A stretch of DNA of 64,000 bases from DAMCAP01 sp032059445. Its GTDB lineage: Bacteria; Bacillota; Clostridia; Oscillospirales; Ruminococcaceae. The stretch is taken from NCBI GenBank assembly GCA_032059445.1, contig DAMCAP010000009.1, forward strand, positions 1 through 64,000. Direction: 5' to 3'. Position numbers and translations under genes: made by a program. This document shows, one piece after another, positions 23,948 to 34,000 of the stretch; the stretch's first letter is position 1, and each line of letters begins with the position of its first letter. The notes beneath the pieces are model-generated. The model was not told the DNA's origin. It saw only the letters and a list, made by a program, of their open reading frames with translations, and searched no databases.

Positions 23948-25045
23948 TTGAAACAAATTTCTTTTAAATGTCTTATGATATTGTGTGCAGCTTTGGTAGC
24001 TTTATTAATCCATAATGAGAGGAGGGAGCTTATCGGGCTAGGTGTGTTAGGTCAAAAGGCTTTTTATAAAGGATTATTTTATCGAATAGGTAGATTCATA
24101 TATGTATTGTTGATAACACTGCTGACACTATCGATATTTACATCTTGCAAGCAAGCAGAGGAAACGCCTGTAGGGAAAGTAAGCATGATAGGGATTGATT
24201 ATCATAATAAGGAGTATCAGGTTACCTTACAGCTTGTAAATCATAGTAATACCCATCTGCAAAAGCCCAATTACTATCAAGGAAATGGTCAGACAGTAGC
24301 CGCTGCACTAAAGACAGCAGAGCTTAAATATGGCAATAAGCTGATCTGGGAAACCCTGAAAGTAGTAGTCATTGGTAAGCAGGCAGCTGTGCAGAGTGCT
24401 GATGGAAGTGTATTGGATCTGGGCGCTAAAGTACAGATTGACCCAAACACTTTGGTAACCGTAGCCGAACCATCTGCAGAACGATTGGTAAAAGGCGAAC
24501 AAAATGCGAAGGGAATTGATGCTAGCAAAGTGGAAATGCGGCTCCTTGAGGGGATGCGCAAACAGTTGACTCCACAAAGTCGTGTAGCATCGACTCTTAA
24601 AGCAGCAGAAGCAAAAAGCGGCGGCAGTATGGTTTCGTATGTAGTGGCTCATCTCCAAAGAGACTCAGATATGACGCTGGAGATTGCCGGTAGCGGCGTA
24701 TTTTATCAAAATACCCTTTTTGCTCTTTTAGACCCACCACTGACAGAGGCAGTATTAAATATCAAAGATAAGCCTCGCCAGATGGATATGCGGATGGTTG
24801 GTAATAAGTTTGATCTTTTATCCGGAGTTATTAAAAAAAGCAAAGTAAAGCTCGTACCGGTAATGAATGATGGTAAGTTAAGCTTTATTGTGAGCTTAAG
24901 CTGTGATGGAGGAAGTATTAACATCTCTGGTGGAGATACAAAGCTAGAAGATAAGTCGATAAAGGAAAAGTTTTCTTTAACCATGCAAGGTACTGTGGGC
25001 GACAAAGGAGCAAATGACCTAAAACTTCCCGATCGGACTTTTTAG
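23948..25045 (+). CDS. Ger(x)C-like germination lipoprotein, unusually short at the C-terminus
   Basis: A 365-residue frame. The signal segment FIYVLLITLLTLSIFTSC contains a lipobox with Cys67, followed by the GerAC N-domain (KVSMIGIDYHNKEYQVTLQL, then KLIWETLKVVVIG). The C-domain begins at AGSGVFYQNTLFALLD. The mature part is about 300 residues, so the usual final helical segment of this family is missing. The first ~45 residues before the signal helix are odd; the real start may be further in, but no well-placed start codon is visible. GerC-type lipoproteins work with GerA and GerB in nutrient receptors, which are not in this window. It may be a degenerate or divergent stand-alone member. 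Confidence 0.65.
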   Translation: MKQISFKCLMILCAALVALLIHNERRELIGLGVLGQKAFYKGLFYRIGRFIYVLLITLLTLSIFTSCKQAEETPVGKVSMIGIDYHNKEYQVTLQLVNHSNTHLQKPNYYQGNGQTVAAALKTAELKYGNKLIWETLKVVVIGKQAAVQSADGSVLDLGAKVQIDPNTLVTVAEPSAERLVKGEQNAKGIDASKVEMRLLEGMRKQLTPQSRVASTLKAAEAKSGGSMVSYVVAHLQRDSDMTLEIAGSGVFYQNTLFALLDPPLTEAVLNIKDKPRQMDMRMVGNKFDLLSGVIKKSKVKLVPVMNDGKLSFIVSLSCDGGSINISGGDTKLEDKSIKEKFSLTMQGTVGDKGANDLKLPDRTF

Positions 25046-25285
25046 TGAGGATGATTGGGCGAAGTAATTAGATAGAGAAAGATAAATCCCCAATTAAATT
25101 ACACTCTTGCAGAGAATTGGATAACTAGGGTGGAAGATAGAGGTTATCCAGTAATTTATGAGGCAGAGATAGATAGATTAGCCAAGGTGCTTGCTAACGA
25201 AAGACTGGTATAAACCATTGTCTTTAAGCAAAACTTAAAGCAAGGCAGAGCAATCTGCCGAAAAACTGTAGAAAGGCTTGATGCA
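25046..25285 (+). other. Spacer before spoIVB with two adjacent hairpins
   Basis: No gene is recognisable. Two perfect small hairpins lie side by side: CTTTAAG/CTTAAAG (25222-25240) and GGCAGA, a GCAA tetraloop, TCTGCC (25244-25259). The second ends 26 bases before the spoIVB start. No convincing sigma-G or sigma-F promoter is seen. Confidence 0.5.
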
Positions 25286-26518
25286 ATGGGAAGATTTTAC
25301 CGTACCTTTGCCGGAGTGCTTAGTCTGGCACTTGTGGGTGTAGTAGCTTTTGCTGTATACCTACAAGTCGTATTGCCGGACAAGTATTATGTGGTAGAGG
25401 GTGAGAGCTTTAGCATAAACGGCAGGTATAATATTTCTGCTACTGGGCTTGCGGACAGCCTACCAAAAGAGCTTTATTCAAAAGCAGGAAATAGCTATAA
25501 CATGAAGCTTAGCCTGCCAATGAGTGTAGCGATTAAGCAGGTCAGTGTGCAGGTCGTAGAGCGTGACATGGTGATTGTCGGCGGCAGGCCTTTTGGAATT
25601 AAGATGTTTACCGATGGTGTGATGATTGTGGGAATGAGTGACATCGACCAGTCGGGAAAAATGGTAAACCCCGCCAAGTCTGCCGGGCTTAAGGTGGGAG
25701 ATATCATTCTCTCGTTAAACGGAGAGAAGATGGCGATGAATGAAGACGTAGCCCGCGTGGTTTCTGCCTGTAAAGGTCGGTCGGTAGATGTGGTATATAA
25801 GCGCAAAGAAGAAGTTTTAAAAACCACTATGACGCCGATTCTGGTCTCTGTAGACAGCGGTTACAAAGCGGGTATGTGGGTACGTGATAGCTCAGCAGGC
25901 ATAGGCACTATGACGTATTACAACCCCGAGACACAGATTTTTGCAGGTCTTGGTCATGCTATCTGTGATGTGGATACCGGTGACGTCATGCCTCTTGCCA
26001 GTGGCGAAGCAGTGGATGTTACCATCACTGGTGTAAAGCGTGGTGCTAGCGGTCTACCAGGAGAGCTTAAGGGTATGTTTACCGGTACCCGTAAGGTTGG
26101 AAGACTGCTCTTAAACAACAATACAGGTGTATATGGTCATGCCAGCTTCCCTCCTGTACAAGGGCAGCCTGTACCATTGGCTATGCGGCAGGAGGTAAAG
26201 GAAGGTCCAGCATTTATCTATACAACACTGGAAGGAGCTACCCCTGAGTGCTATAGCATTTGTATTGAAAAGGTAGCGGATGGCGACCTAAACCCTACCA
26301 AAAATATGGTAATCCGAATTACAGATCCCAGACTTCTGGAAAAAACCGGAGGTATCGTACAGGGTATGAGTGGATCACCAATACTGCAAAATAACAAATT
26401 GGTAGGAGCAGTTACGCATGTATTTGTCAATGATCCTACCCGTGGTTATGGTATATTTGCCGAAAACATGGAGAAAAGTGCAAAAGAAGTAGCGTATTCC
26501 CTAAAAAAAGCATCTTAA
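25286..26518 (+). CDS. spoIVB: SpoIVB serine peptidase
   Basis: A 410-residue spore signalling protease (family S55). It has an N-terminal membrane helix (VLSLALVGVVAFAVYLQVVL), a PDZ domain around residues 100-180 (GLKVGDIILSLNGEKM), and a peptidase domain with the histidine in GLGHAICD and the serine in GMSGSPI. In known sporulators it is made in the forespore, cleaves SpoIVFA and so triggers pro-sigma-K processing in the mother cell. Its position just before spo0A is conserved across Bacillus and many Clostridia. An AAAGG box precedes the ATG. Confidence 0.96.
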   Translation: MGRFYRTFAGVLSLALVGVVAFAVYLQVVLPDKYYVVEGESFSINGRYNISATGLADSLPKELYSKAGNSYNMKLSLPMSVAIKQVSVQVVERDMVIVGGRPFGIKMFTDGVMIVGMSDIDQSGKMVNPAKSAGLKVGDIILSLNGEKMAMNEDVARVVSACKGRSVDVVYKRKEEVLKTTMTPILVSVDSGYKAGMWVRDSSAGIGTMTYYNPETQIFAGLGHAICDVDTGDVMPLASGEAVDVTITGVKRGASGLPGELKGMFTGTRKVGRLLLNNNTGVYGHASFPPVQGQPVPLAMRQEVKEGPAFIYTTLEGATPECYSICIEKVADGDLNPTKNMVIRITDPRLLEKTGGIVQGMSGSPILQNNKLVGAVTHVFVNDPTRGYGIFAENMEKSAKEVAYSLKKAS

Positions 26519-26569
26519 AGGAGCATGGTGCTGTAGCAATTTGTGTTTTGATGTGGTATTATTAAATAG

Positions 26570-26656
26570 TGACGAATCATAAACCCAATTTTTGTAAATA
26601 AATATTGCGAAAATTTCTGTAAAACGCTTGCAATATATCCCAATATATGGTAATAT
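26570..26656 (+). promoter_or_regulatory. spo0A promoter region
   Basis: TTGCAA (26628-26633), a 17-bp spacer, TAATAT (26651-26656), about 40 bases before spo0A. A TGACGAA motif at 26570-26576 differs by one base from the Spo0A box and could serve autoregulation. The whole stretch is very AT-rich. Confidence 0.5.
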
Positions 26657-26694
26657 AGTGTCAAGAAAAGGAAGAAAGGTTTTGAGGATTTGCT

Positions 26695-27477
26695 ATGAGC
26701 ATCAAACACAAAGTATTGATTGTAGAAGACAACAAGGAGTTCTGCGCTCAATGTGCAGGCAGATTACGTTCCTTTGGTTTTGATACGTTTACTTCTCCAA
26801 AGGACGGCAATAAAGTAGTAGAGCTGATTGCAGAGAATCACCCCTCCGTCGTGCTGATGGATGTATTTATGCCTAGGCTCGATGCGATCGGCGTTATGAA
26901 GGCAGTTAAAAGTCTTGGAATCACCCCGATGCCCTTGTTTATGTTGATGTCTACCTTTGACAACTCTGATCTAGAAAGAGAGCTACTTGCAAATGGCGCA
27001 ACCTATTATTTCCTAAGGCCCTTTGATGTGGAATTATTGGTAGAGCGGATTGTACAGGTTGTGTCTCTCAAAAAAGGTTCCCAGCTTGCACTTACACCAA
27101 TTATAAATTCATCCAAAAGTGATGATCTGGAAATGATGATTACTGAGATCATTCATCAAATCGGAGTACCAGCACACATTAAGGGCTATCACTATTTGAG
27201 AGAATCCATCATGCTCTCTGTGCAGGATCCCGAAATCATCAATTCCGTAACTAAGCAGCTATACCCAACTGTTGCAAAGCGATATTCGACCACCTCATCT
27301 CGTGTAGAGAGAGCGATTCGTCATGCGATCGAAGTTGCATGGGATCGTGGAGATGTAGATGTGTTAAACTCTTATTTTGGTTATACCATCCACAATGGCA
27401 AAGGCAAGCCCACAAACTCAGAGTTTATTGCAATGATTTCTGATAGGCTAAGGCTGAAACTAAAAAATAAAGCATAA
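26695..27477 (+). CDS. spo0A: Sporulation master regulator Spo0A with an atypical receiver lysine
   Basis: A 260-residue response regulator. The receiver domain (about 1-120) has the acidic pair in VEDN, phospho-acceptor Asp56 in VLMDVFMP, and Ser86 in place of the usual threonine. At residue 108, where the family has lysine in LKPFD, this protein has arginine (LRPFD, codon AGG at 27016). The effector domain (about 150-260) is highly conserved: IIHQIGVPAHIKGYHYLRE and the recognition helix region SRVERAIRHAIEVAW. It lies directly after spoIVB. In sporulating Firmicutes, phosphorylated Spo0A starts sporulation by binding TGTCGAA boxes. Confidence 0.96.
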   Translation: MSIKHKVLIVEDNKEFCAQCAGRLRSFGFDTFTSPKDGNKVVELIAENHPSVVLMDVFMPRLDAIGVMKAVKSLGITPMPLFMLMSTFDNSDLERELLANGATYYFLRPFDVELLVERIVQVVSLKKGSQLALTPIINSSKSDDLEMMITEIIHQIGVPAHIKGYHYLRESIMLSVQDPEIINSVTKQLYPTVAKRYSTTSSRVERAIRHAIEVAWDRGDVDVLNSYFGYTIHNGKGKPTNSEFIAMISDRLRLKLKNKA

Positions 27478-27486
27478 AGTATAGAA

Positions 27487-27517
27487 ACCCGCTCTCAGAG
27501 ATGAGGGCGGGTCTTTT
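27487..27517 (+). terminator. Intrinsic terminator after spo0A
   Basis: Stem ACCCGCTCTC with GAGGGCGGGT (one G-T pair), six-base loop, then TCTTTTATTTT. Confidence 0.88.
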
Positions 27518-27534
27518 ATTTTGACGCAAATATA

Positions 27535-27543
27535 TGCTACAAT
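27535..27543 (+). promoter_or_regulatory. Probable extended -10 promoter of addBA
   Basis: TGCTACAAT (27535-27543), with a weak TTTATT-type -35 at 17 bp that overlaps the spo0A terminator T-run. About 40 bases before addB. Confidence 0.4.
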
Positions 27544-27583
27544 AAGGCTTATAAAGTTCTTGATTGGCGATAAGGAGGTCGGG

Positions 27584-30500
27584 ATGTTACATTTTATTTT
27601 AGGGCGCGCTGGCAGCGGTAAAACCTCCAATCTGCTGGATAAACTATCAGCTTTATCCAAGCAACAAAAAAAATGCATTTTGATGACGCCTGAGCAGGCT
27701 TCTTTTGAATATGAAAAAATCATATCGTTAAGCGATCAGATTGATGATGCCTATGTAGAAGTGCTGAATTTTACAAGGCTTTCACAGCTGTGCTTTAATA
27801 CCCTTGGTGGTCCAAAAAAGGAGCTGATCACTCCGACAGGCAGCTATCTGATGATGAATATTGCACTGGAGGAGATCAAGGACGAGCTTAGCATCTACAA
27901 GCGCAATTATCAAGGGCATGGCTTTATCAGTGCCCTACTCCAGACCTATGAGGAGTGCCGTAATGCCGGAGTCAGCCCAGAGCAGCTGTCAAATTTTTCT
28001 TTTGAGCTGGGTGAGGGCTTGTTAAAAGAAAAGAGCTTTGAGCTTTCCCTCATTTTTGATACATATCGTGCGATCCTAGCCCAAAGCCATGTGGACCCCA
28101 GTGATATTTTGGAGATTGCTGGCGAGAAGCTAAAAGGCAGTGCGTATTTCGACGGGGTTACGGTGCTGTTTGACGGTTTTAGCGGCTTCTCAGCACTGCA
28201 ATACCGTATCATCGAAACAATGCTTGTAGGCGCAGCTGACGTATATTTTACTCTCTGCTGTGATTGGGAGGATCAAAGCAACGAAACTTTTGCGACTGCG
28301 ATGGCTACTCATGATCGCTTGACCCGCCTGGCAGCGGCTTCTTCGGTAGCTATTGGCAGCACAGAGGTACTGGGTGCTCCCAAGCGCCCTACATCACCTC
28401 AGATCAGGCAGCTAGAGGAGCTGCTTTGCGGGCAAAGGAATGAACCATCAGCACAGGGCGAGCAGGTGCAATTTTATGCTGCTCAGAGCTGCTACGATGA
28501 GCTGGAGTGGGTCTGCTCTAAAATCAGTCAGTTGATACGGGCAGGGAAATGCCGCTATAAGGATATTGCGGTGATCCCCCGAAGCCTTGATCGCTATTCT
28601 GCCGCCATTGAGCGGATTTTTGATAAATATGGCATCTGCTATTATCTTGACTCCCCACGTGTTGTGCGCTCACAGGTAGTGGTCAAGTGGCTACTGCTTG
28701 CGGCAGAAATCGGCGCTCGTGGCTGTGATACCGAGCTGATGCTGGAGTTTATGAAGTCGCCGATGCTGCGGCTGTCACCCCGTTTGATCGCTGAGGTGGA
28801 GAATTACTGCTACATCTGGTCGGTGCGTGGGCAGGGCTGGAAGCAGCCCTTTGTCAATCATCCCGACGGCTTGGTAGAGGGGATGGATGACAGGACAAGG
28901 GATCGGCTTGCGGCGATTGAAAGCTGCCGAATACATATCATGGAGCTGTTAAAGCCATTCTTAGATAAAGATAGCATCTGGGATGGCAAGAGCTTTGCGA
29001 CAGCCTTATATCAGCTTTTTAGCCCTTCTACAGAGAGTCATCGTGAGGTCTTTGCCCGGGAGCGGGGCAAGAAGAAATGCTATCACATCAAGGGCAGGTC
29101 ACCATCACAGCGGCCTCAGGAGCTGCGCTTGATTTCGATCAAAGGTATATTGGATAGGGGCAAGAAAAAGCGTTTTCGTCTATCTGCCGCCAAGGAGAAC
29201 CTGCTTGCCTACGCAGGTTATCTGGTAAGCACCAATGCAATGACTGCTATAGAGGCTAAGGTGTTTTTGGAGGAGCAGTCGATGCTCTGGGGGCAGATCT
29301 GTGAAGTGTTGGATCTTTTTGCCGAGCTTCTGGGTGGAGTAAAGATCAGCAAGCGTAAGCTTCTGGAGCTGTTAGAGCTCAGCTTTAGCACGCTGGAGCT
29401 GACAGCTGTACCCCACACCCTTGATCAGGTGCAGATCGGCACAGCAGACCGCATACGCACCATCGATACCAAAGCAGTGTTTATCATCGGGGCGGTAGAG
29501 GGGGAATACCCGCTGCTTGCTTCTGCTGGGGGCTTATTTAGCGATGCCGACCGACGGCGCATGGAGCAACAGGGAGTAGAGCTCTATGGTGACAGCGATG
29601 AGCTCTCTGCCAAGGAGCGGATGTTTTGCTATCAGGCGGTAGCCTGCGCCAGTGAATATGTATTTTTTAGCTACCCCAAAAACCGCACGGGGGATCAGGG
29701 CTTGCCTCCCTCGGTGCTATACTCCACGCCCTTTGAGGTCTTTGGCTGCGGGGGGGACATGGATGGCAACATTTTAGGTCGGGTGATCAACCCCGCAACT
29801 GCCGCCTACCAACTAGCCTGTGCTTTTGGGGAGGCAGGAGTGCTTACCGATACGCTAAAAGCGTATTTTACACAGCAGGGGGATCAGAGCATCCCAGAGC
29901 TGCTAGAGCACAGCCGTGCAAAGCCCAAATATATCATCAGCGATCAATCCCTCACCCGAAGGCTATATGGAGCGGAGCTGCGGGTTTCTCCTACAAAGAT
30001 TGATCGCTTCAACAGTTGCCCCTTCTCTTACTTTGTTAGTGACGGTCTACGGCTACGCCCCCGCCAAAAGGCGGAGCTAAACCCTCTCCAGAGTGGCTCG
30101 GTGGTGCATATGGCGCTAGAGCGGATCGTAAAGGCTTATGGCAGCAAAGGCTTGCTAGAGGTGCCTGAAGAGGAGCTGAGAGCGGCAATTGACAATGTCA
30201 TACGTGAGTATCTGCAAGGCAGGCTGGAGGACGCTGACAGCCTATCTAAACGAAACCAGTACTTGTTTATGCGCCTTAGCGATAGCATATATGAGCTGCT
30301 GCGCAGACTGGGTGAAGAATTTGCCCAGAGTAGCTTTGAGCCCGCATATTTTGAGATGCCTATTGATGGCAGCGGCGATGCAGTGCCTATTACAGTGGAC
30401 ACGGTGGATGGTATGAGCATTACGGTGGTAGGGACTGTCGACCGTGTGGATATAGCCGAGATCAAGGGTGAGAAGTATGTGAGAGTTGTGGATTATAAAT

Positions 30501-31075
30501 CTGGCGGGAAGAAGTTTAAGCTCAGCGACGTATTTTATGGGCTAAATATGCAGATGTTGATTTATCTCTTTGCCATCTGGAAGGGTGGCAGGGGAGAGCT
30601 GGAGGATACACTGCCCGCCGGAGTGCTGTATATGCCAAATCTTGCGAAATACCACAGCGTGGAGCGCAATGACACGATGGATAAGCTAAAGCGGCAGAAG
30701 GACAAGCATTATCGTATGAATGGTTTGATCCTCGATGACCCACAGGTGATTGAAGCGATGGATGTAAACGCCAGCGGGATCTTCATCCCACAGCGCACTG
30801 CTCGCTCGGCAGGCAGCTTCATGGCGCTGGAGCATCTGGGCAGGCTTTGTGGCAAGGTGGAGGAGCAGATCAAGACCATGGCGGAGGAGATCATCAAAGG
30901 CAGGGCAGAGGCGATGCCTACGGTATCGGCTACTCAGTCACCCTGCGGATATTGCGTGTATTTTGACATCTGCGGCTTTGAAGAGGGGGATGCCATCCGC
31001 CATCAGGTAGATGTGAGCATCAGCAAGGTGCTGGATATAGAGGGAGCAGAGGAGGTGGAGCAGGATGAGCAATAA
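27584..31075 (+). CDS. addB: ATP-dependent helicase/deoxyribonuclease subunit B
   Basis: A 1,163-residue subunit of the AddAB helicase-nuclease that resects double-strand breaks for RecA. The start at 27584 follows AAGGAGGTCGGG. Visible are the N-terminal Walker A-like GRAGSGKTS and a C-terminal RecB-type nuclease domain with VDYKSGGKKFKL. The four cysteines of the AddB iron-sulfur staple are present: one in FNSCPFSYF and three in CGYCVYFDIC. Around residues 500-550 there is a strongly basic, family-atypical stretch (GKKKCYH, LDRGKKKRFRL). It overlaps addA by 11 bases, so the two are translationally coupled. Confidence 0.95.
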   Translation: MLHFILGRAGSGKTSNLLDKLSALSKQQKKCILMTPEQASFEYEKIISLSDQIDDAYVEVLNFTRLSQLCFNTLGGPKKELITPTGSYLMMNIALEEIKDELSIYKRNYQGHGFISALLQTYEECRNAGVSPEQLSNFSFELGEGLLKEKSFELSLIFDTYRAILAQSHVDPSDILEIAGEKLKGSAYFDGVTVLFDGFSGFSALQYRIIETMLVGAADVYFTLCCDWEDQSNETFATAMATHDRLTRLAAASSVAIGSTEVLGAPKRPTSPQIRQLEELLCGQRNEPSAQGEQVQFYAAQSCYDELEWVCSKISQLIRAGKCRYKDIAVIPRSLDRYSAAIERIFDKYGICYYLDSPRVVRSQVVVKWLLLAAEIGARGCDTELMLEFMKSPMLRLSPRLIAEVENYCYIWSVRGQGWKQPFVNHPDGLVEGMDDRTRDRLAAIESCRIHIMELLKPFLDKDSIWDGKSFATALYQLFSPSTESHREVFARERGKKKCYHIKGRSPSQRPQELRLISIKGILDRGKKKRFRLSAAKENLLAYAGYLVSTNAMTAIEAKVFLEEQSMLWGQICEVLDLFAELLGGVKISKRKLLELLELSFSTLELTAVPHTLDQVQIGTADRIRTIDTKAVFIIGAVEGEYPLLASAGGLFSDADRRRMEQQGVELYGDSDELSAKERMFCYQAVACASEYVFFSYPKNRTGDQGLPPSVLYSTPFEVFGCGGDMDGNILGRVINPATAAYQLACAFGEAGVLTDTLKAYFTQQGDQSIPELLEHSRAKPKYIISDQSLTRRLYGAELRVSPTKIDRFNSCPFSYFVSDGLRLRPRQKAELNPLQSGSVVHMALERIVKAYGSKGLLEVPEEELRAAIDNVIREYLQGRLEDADSLSKRNQYLFMRLSDSIYELLRRLGEEFAQSSFEPAYFEMPIDGSGDAVPITVDTVDGMSITVVGTVDRVDIAEIKGEKYVRVVDYKSGGKKFKLSDVFYGLNMQMLIYLFAIWKGGRGELEDTLPAGVLYMPNLAKYHSVERNDTMDKLKRQKDKHYRMNGLILDDPQVIEAMDVNASGIFIPQRTARSAGSFMALEHLGRLCGKVEEQIKTMAEEIIKGRAEAMPTVSATQSPCGYCVYFDICGFEEGDAIRHQVDVSISKVLDIEGAEEVEQDEQ

Positions 31076-34000
31076 GATACGCTGGACAATCCCTCAGCAG
31101 GATGCAATCTCAGCCAGAGGGGGCACCCTGCTGATCTCAGCTGCGGCTGGTAGCGGCAAGACTGCGGTGCTCTCTCAGCGGGCGGTGGAGCGGATGCTAG
31201 ATCGTGAGCAGCCCATCGATGCCGACAGATTGTTGGTGGCAACTTTCTCCAAGGCAGCAGCCAAGGAGATGCGCCATAGGATCATTACGAAGCTCAATGA
31301 AGCAATCGAGCAATATCCCTCGGACCCTGCTCCCCGACGCCAGAGGCAGCTGGTGGAGCGAGCGCAAATCTCCACCATCCATTCCTTTTGCCTTGAGCTG
31401 ATCCGCCAAAACTTCCAGTTGGCAGGGGTTTCCCCAAACTTCCGAGTGGGGGAAACGGTGGAAATCGAGGAGCTGCTGGAAGATACTCTTGCAGAGCTCC
31501 TTGAGGAGCGTTATAGCAGTAGATCACCTATCTACCTGCAATTGGTGGAGCTGCTAAGCAGCGGGAAGAACGATAGCAATCTTTCGCGCACAGTATTAGA
31601 GACTTATGAGTTTCTACGCTCCTTGCCTTTTTATCGCCAGTGGGCAGAGCAGCGGCTGGCACTTTACCGGCCTCAGCCCATCGGTGAGAGCATATGGGGG
31701 CAAGAGGTGATCGCCTATATTTGGGAGGCGGTGCAGTATGGGCTTGCTTTGGTAGAGCAAGGCTTACAGGTGATTAGCAGCGATGAGGCGCTGGAAGCCT
31801 CTTATAAGCCAGCTTTTATGGGAGATAGGGTTTTCCTCGAGTTACTATCAATAAGCCTCAAAAAAGGGGATTGGGATGGCGCTGCGCTGCGTGCGAAGAG
31901 CTTTAGCCATGTAAGCCTTGGCAGAAAGAAGGTAAGTGACGAAGCGAGCAAGGAGCATGCCAAAGAAATCAGAGATCGCATCAAGGAGCTAGTCGCCAAG
32001 ATCCGAGATTCCTTAATGGTATGTACTCAAGAGGAGTTTCAGGAGGACATTGCAGATCTGCTACCAAAGGTAACCGAGCTCTTTGATCTGGTGCTGGAGT
32101 TTGATCAGCGAGTTACCCTTCGGAAGCGTGAGCTTGCCATCCTTGATTATAGTGACCTGGAGCAGCTAAGCTTGGAGCTGCTGGTAGGCTGTAGGCAGGG
32201 CACAGAGCAGTATTACCCCACTACTATTGCAAAGGAGCTCGCTGCCCAGTTTGATGAGATCATGGTAGATGAATGTCAGGACATCAATATGGTGCAGGAG
32301 ATGATCTTTAAGGCGATTTCTAATGGTAGCAATTTATTTTACGTAGGAGATGTCAAGCAGAGCATCTATGGGTTTCGCCAGGCAATGCCCCAGCTTTTTA
32401 TCGATAAGCTAGATAGCTACTCGCCATATAATGGCACAAGTTACCCCGCAAAAATCATCCTGCGGGATAACTTCCGCAGCCGTCGGGAGGTAACAGAGCC
32501 CATTAACCTGATCTTTACCATGATCATGAGCAGGCGGATTGGTGGCATCGATTACACCCCTGAGGATTATGTAAACTCTGCCGCAGAGTTCCCCTCCTCC
32601 AAGGATTGTGGCTGGGAGCTTCACCTCCTTGATAAAAAGGACTTGGAAGGGGATATGGTGTCTCATGAGCAGGAGGCAGCCTATGTGGCAACTTTGGTCA
32701 GCAACATGCTGCATCAAAGGATGAAGGTCAACTCTCCACAGGGATTGCGCCCCATCGAGCCGGGGGATATCTGCATCCTGCTGCGCTCCCCCAAGAGTGT
32801 GATTGAGTATTATCGCAAGGCCTTTGCGGGGGTGGGGGTACAGAGTGCTATCGATGTAGGCGGAGAGTTCCTTACTACCTTAGAGATCAGAGCGATGCTC
32901 AACCTCCTAAAGGCCATCGATAACCCCCTCTTGGATGTAGAATTGGCAGGAGCCATGCTTTCACCAATCTTTGGGTTTACGGCAGAGGAGCTGGCTGCAA
33001 TACGCTTGTTGCGCCGCCGAGGGGCCTTTTACAATTCGATAAGGTATGATACCTCCGCAAAGACTGTGCAGTTTGCTGCTGCACTGACAAGGTTTCGGCA
33101 GCTTGCCTCTTCAAAATCGGTTACACAGCTAATCGCCACAATCTATCAAGACACTTTATTTGATCTGCGAGTTAGAGCAATGCAGGGTGGCGAGCAGCGC
33201 TATGCAAACCTGATGCTATTTGCCGAGTATATCGAAGGGTTTGAAAAACGTGGAGTCAGAGGCTTATCTGGTGTGATCAAGACCTTTGAGAATATGCGGG
33301 TGCGTGGGAAGGATCTGGAGCCAGCTGTGGTGTCGGGGAGTGCCAATGCAGTGACGATTATGAGCATCCATAAATCAAAGGGCTTGGAGTTCCCCGTGGT
33401 GATTCTGGCAAATGCTGCAGGGCGTTTTAATAAAACCGACCTGATCTCTAACACCATGCTAGATAGCGATATGGGCTTTGCATGTGTGCGGCGTGACCCA
33501 CTGCTCAAAAAGCAGTTCCCCACCTTGCCTCTGGTGGCGGCACGGATCAAAAACACCACCCAGCTTCTTTCGGAGGAGATGCGACTCTTGTATGTAGCCC
33601 TCACCCGAGCCAAAGAAAAGATGATTGTCACCGCTTCGATCAATAAGCCTACAGAGTTTGTGCCTAGGCTGTGGTGCGATATCGATCAGGGGCGGCTGCC
33701 TGCCTATACCGTGAGGGATCAAAGCAGCTATATAGAGTGGATCATGTCTTGCATTTTACATATGCCTGGCGTGGCACAATCTTTGATGCAGGGGTGGGAT
33801 TATACCGACCCTCATATGAAGGTGATCTTTGCCAAGCGCATGCCACCAGTACAAAAGGGCGAGGAAGCACTGGAAACGCAAAGAGAGCCACAAAAGATAG
33901 ATGAGGCTCTGCTGGCACAGATTACTGCTCAGTGCAGCTTTGCATACCCTTACCCAAAGGCGACCACTGCGCCCACCAAGCTATCGGTATCGGAGCTTGC

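Noticed and set aside
23732..23956. N-terminal extension of the DUF421 gene
   Set aside because: The open frame continues upstream, but the family-like sequence begins at the TTG at 23731, which has a well-placed GGGAGGG box.
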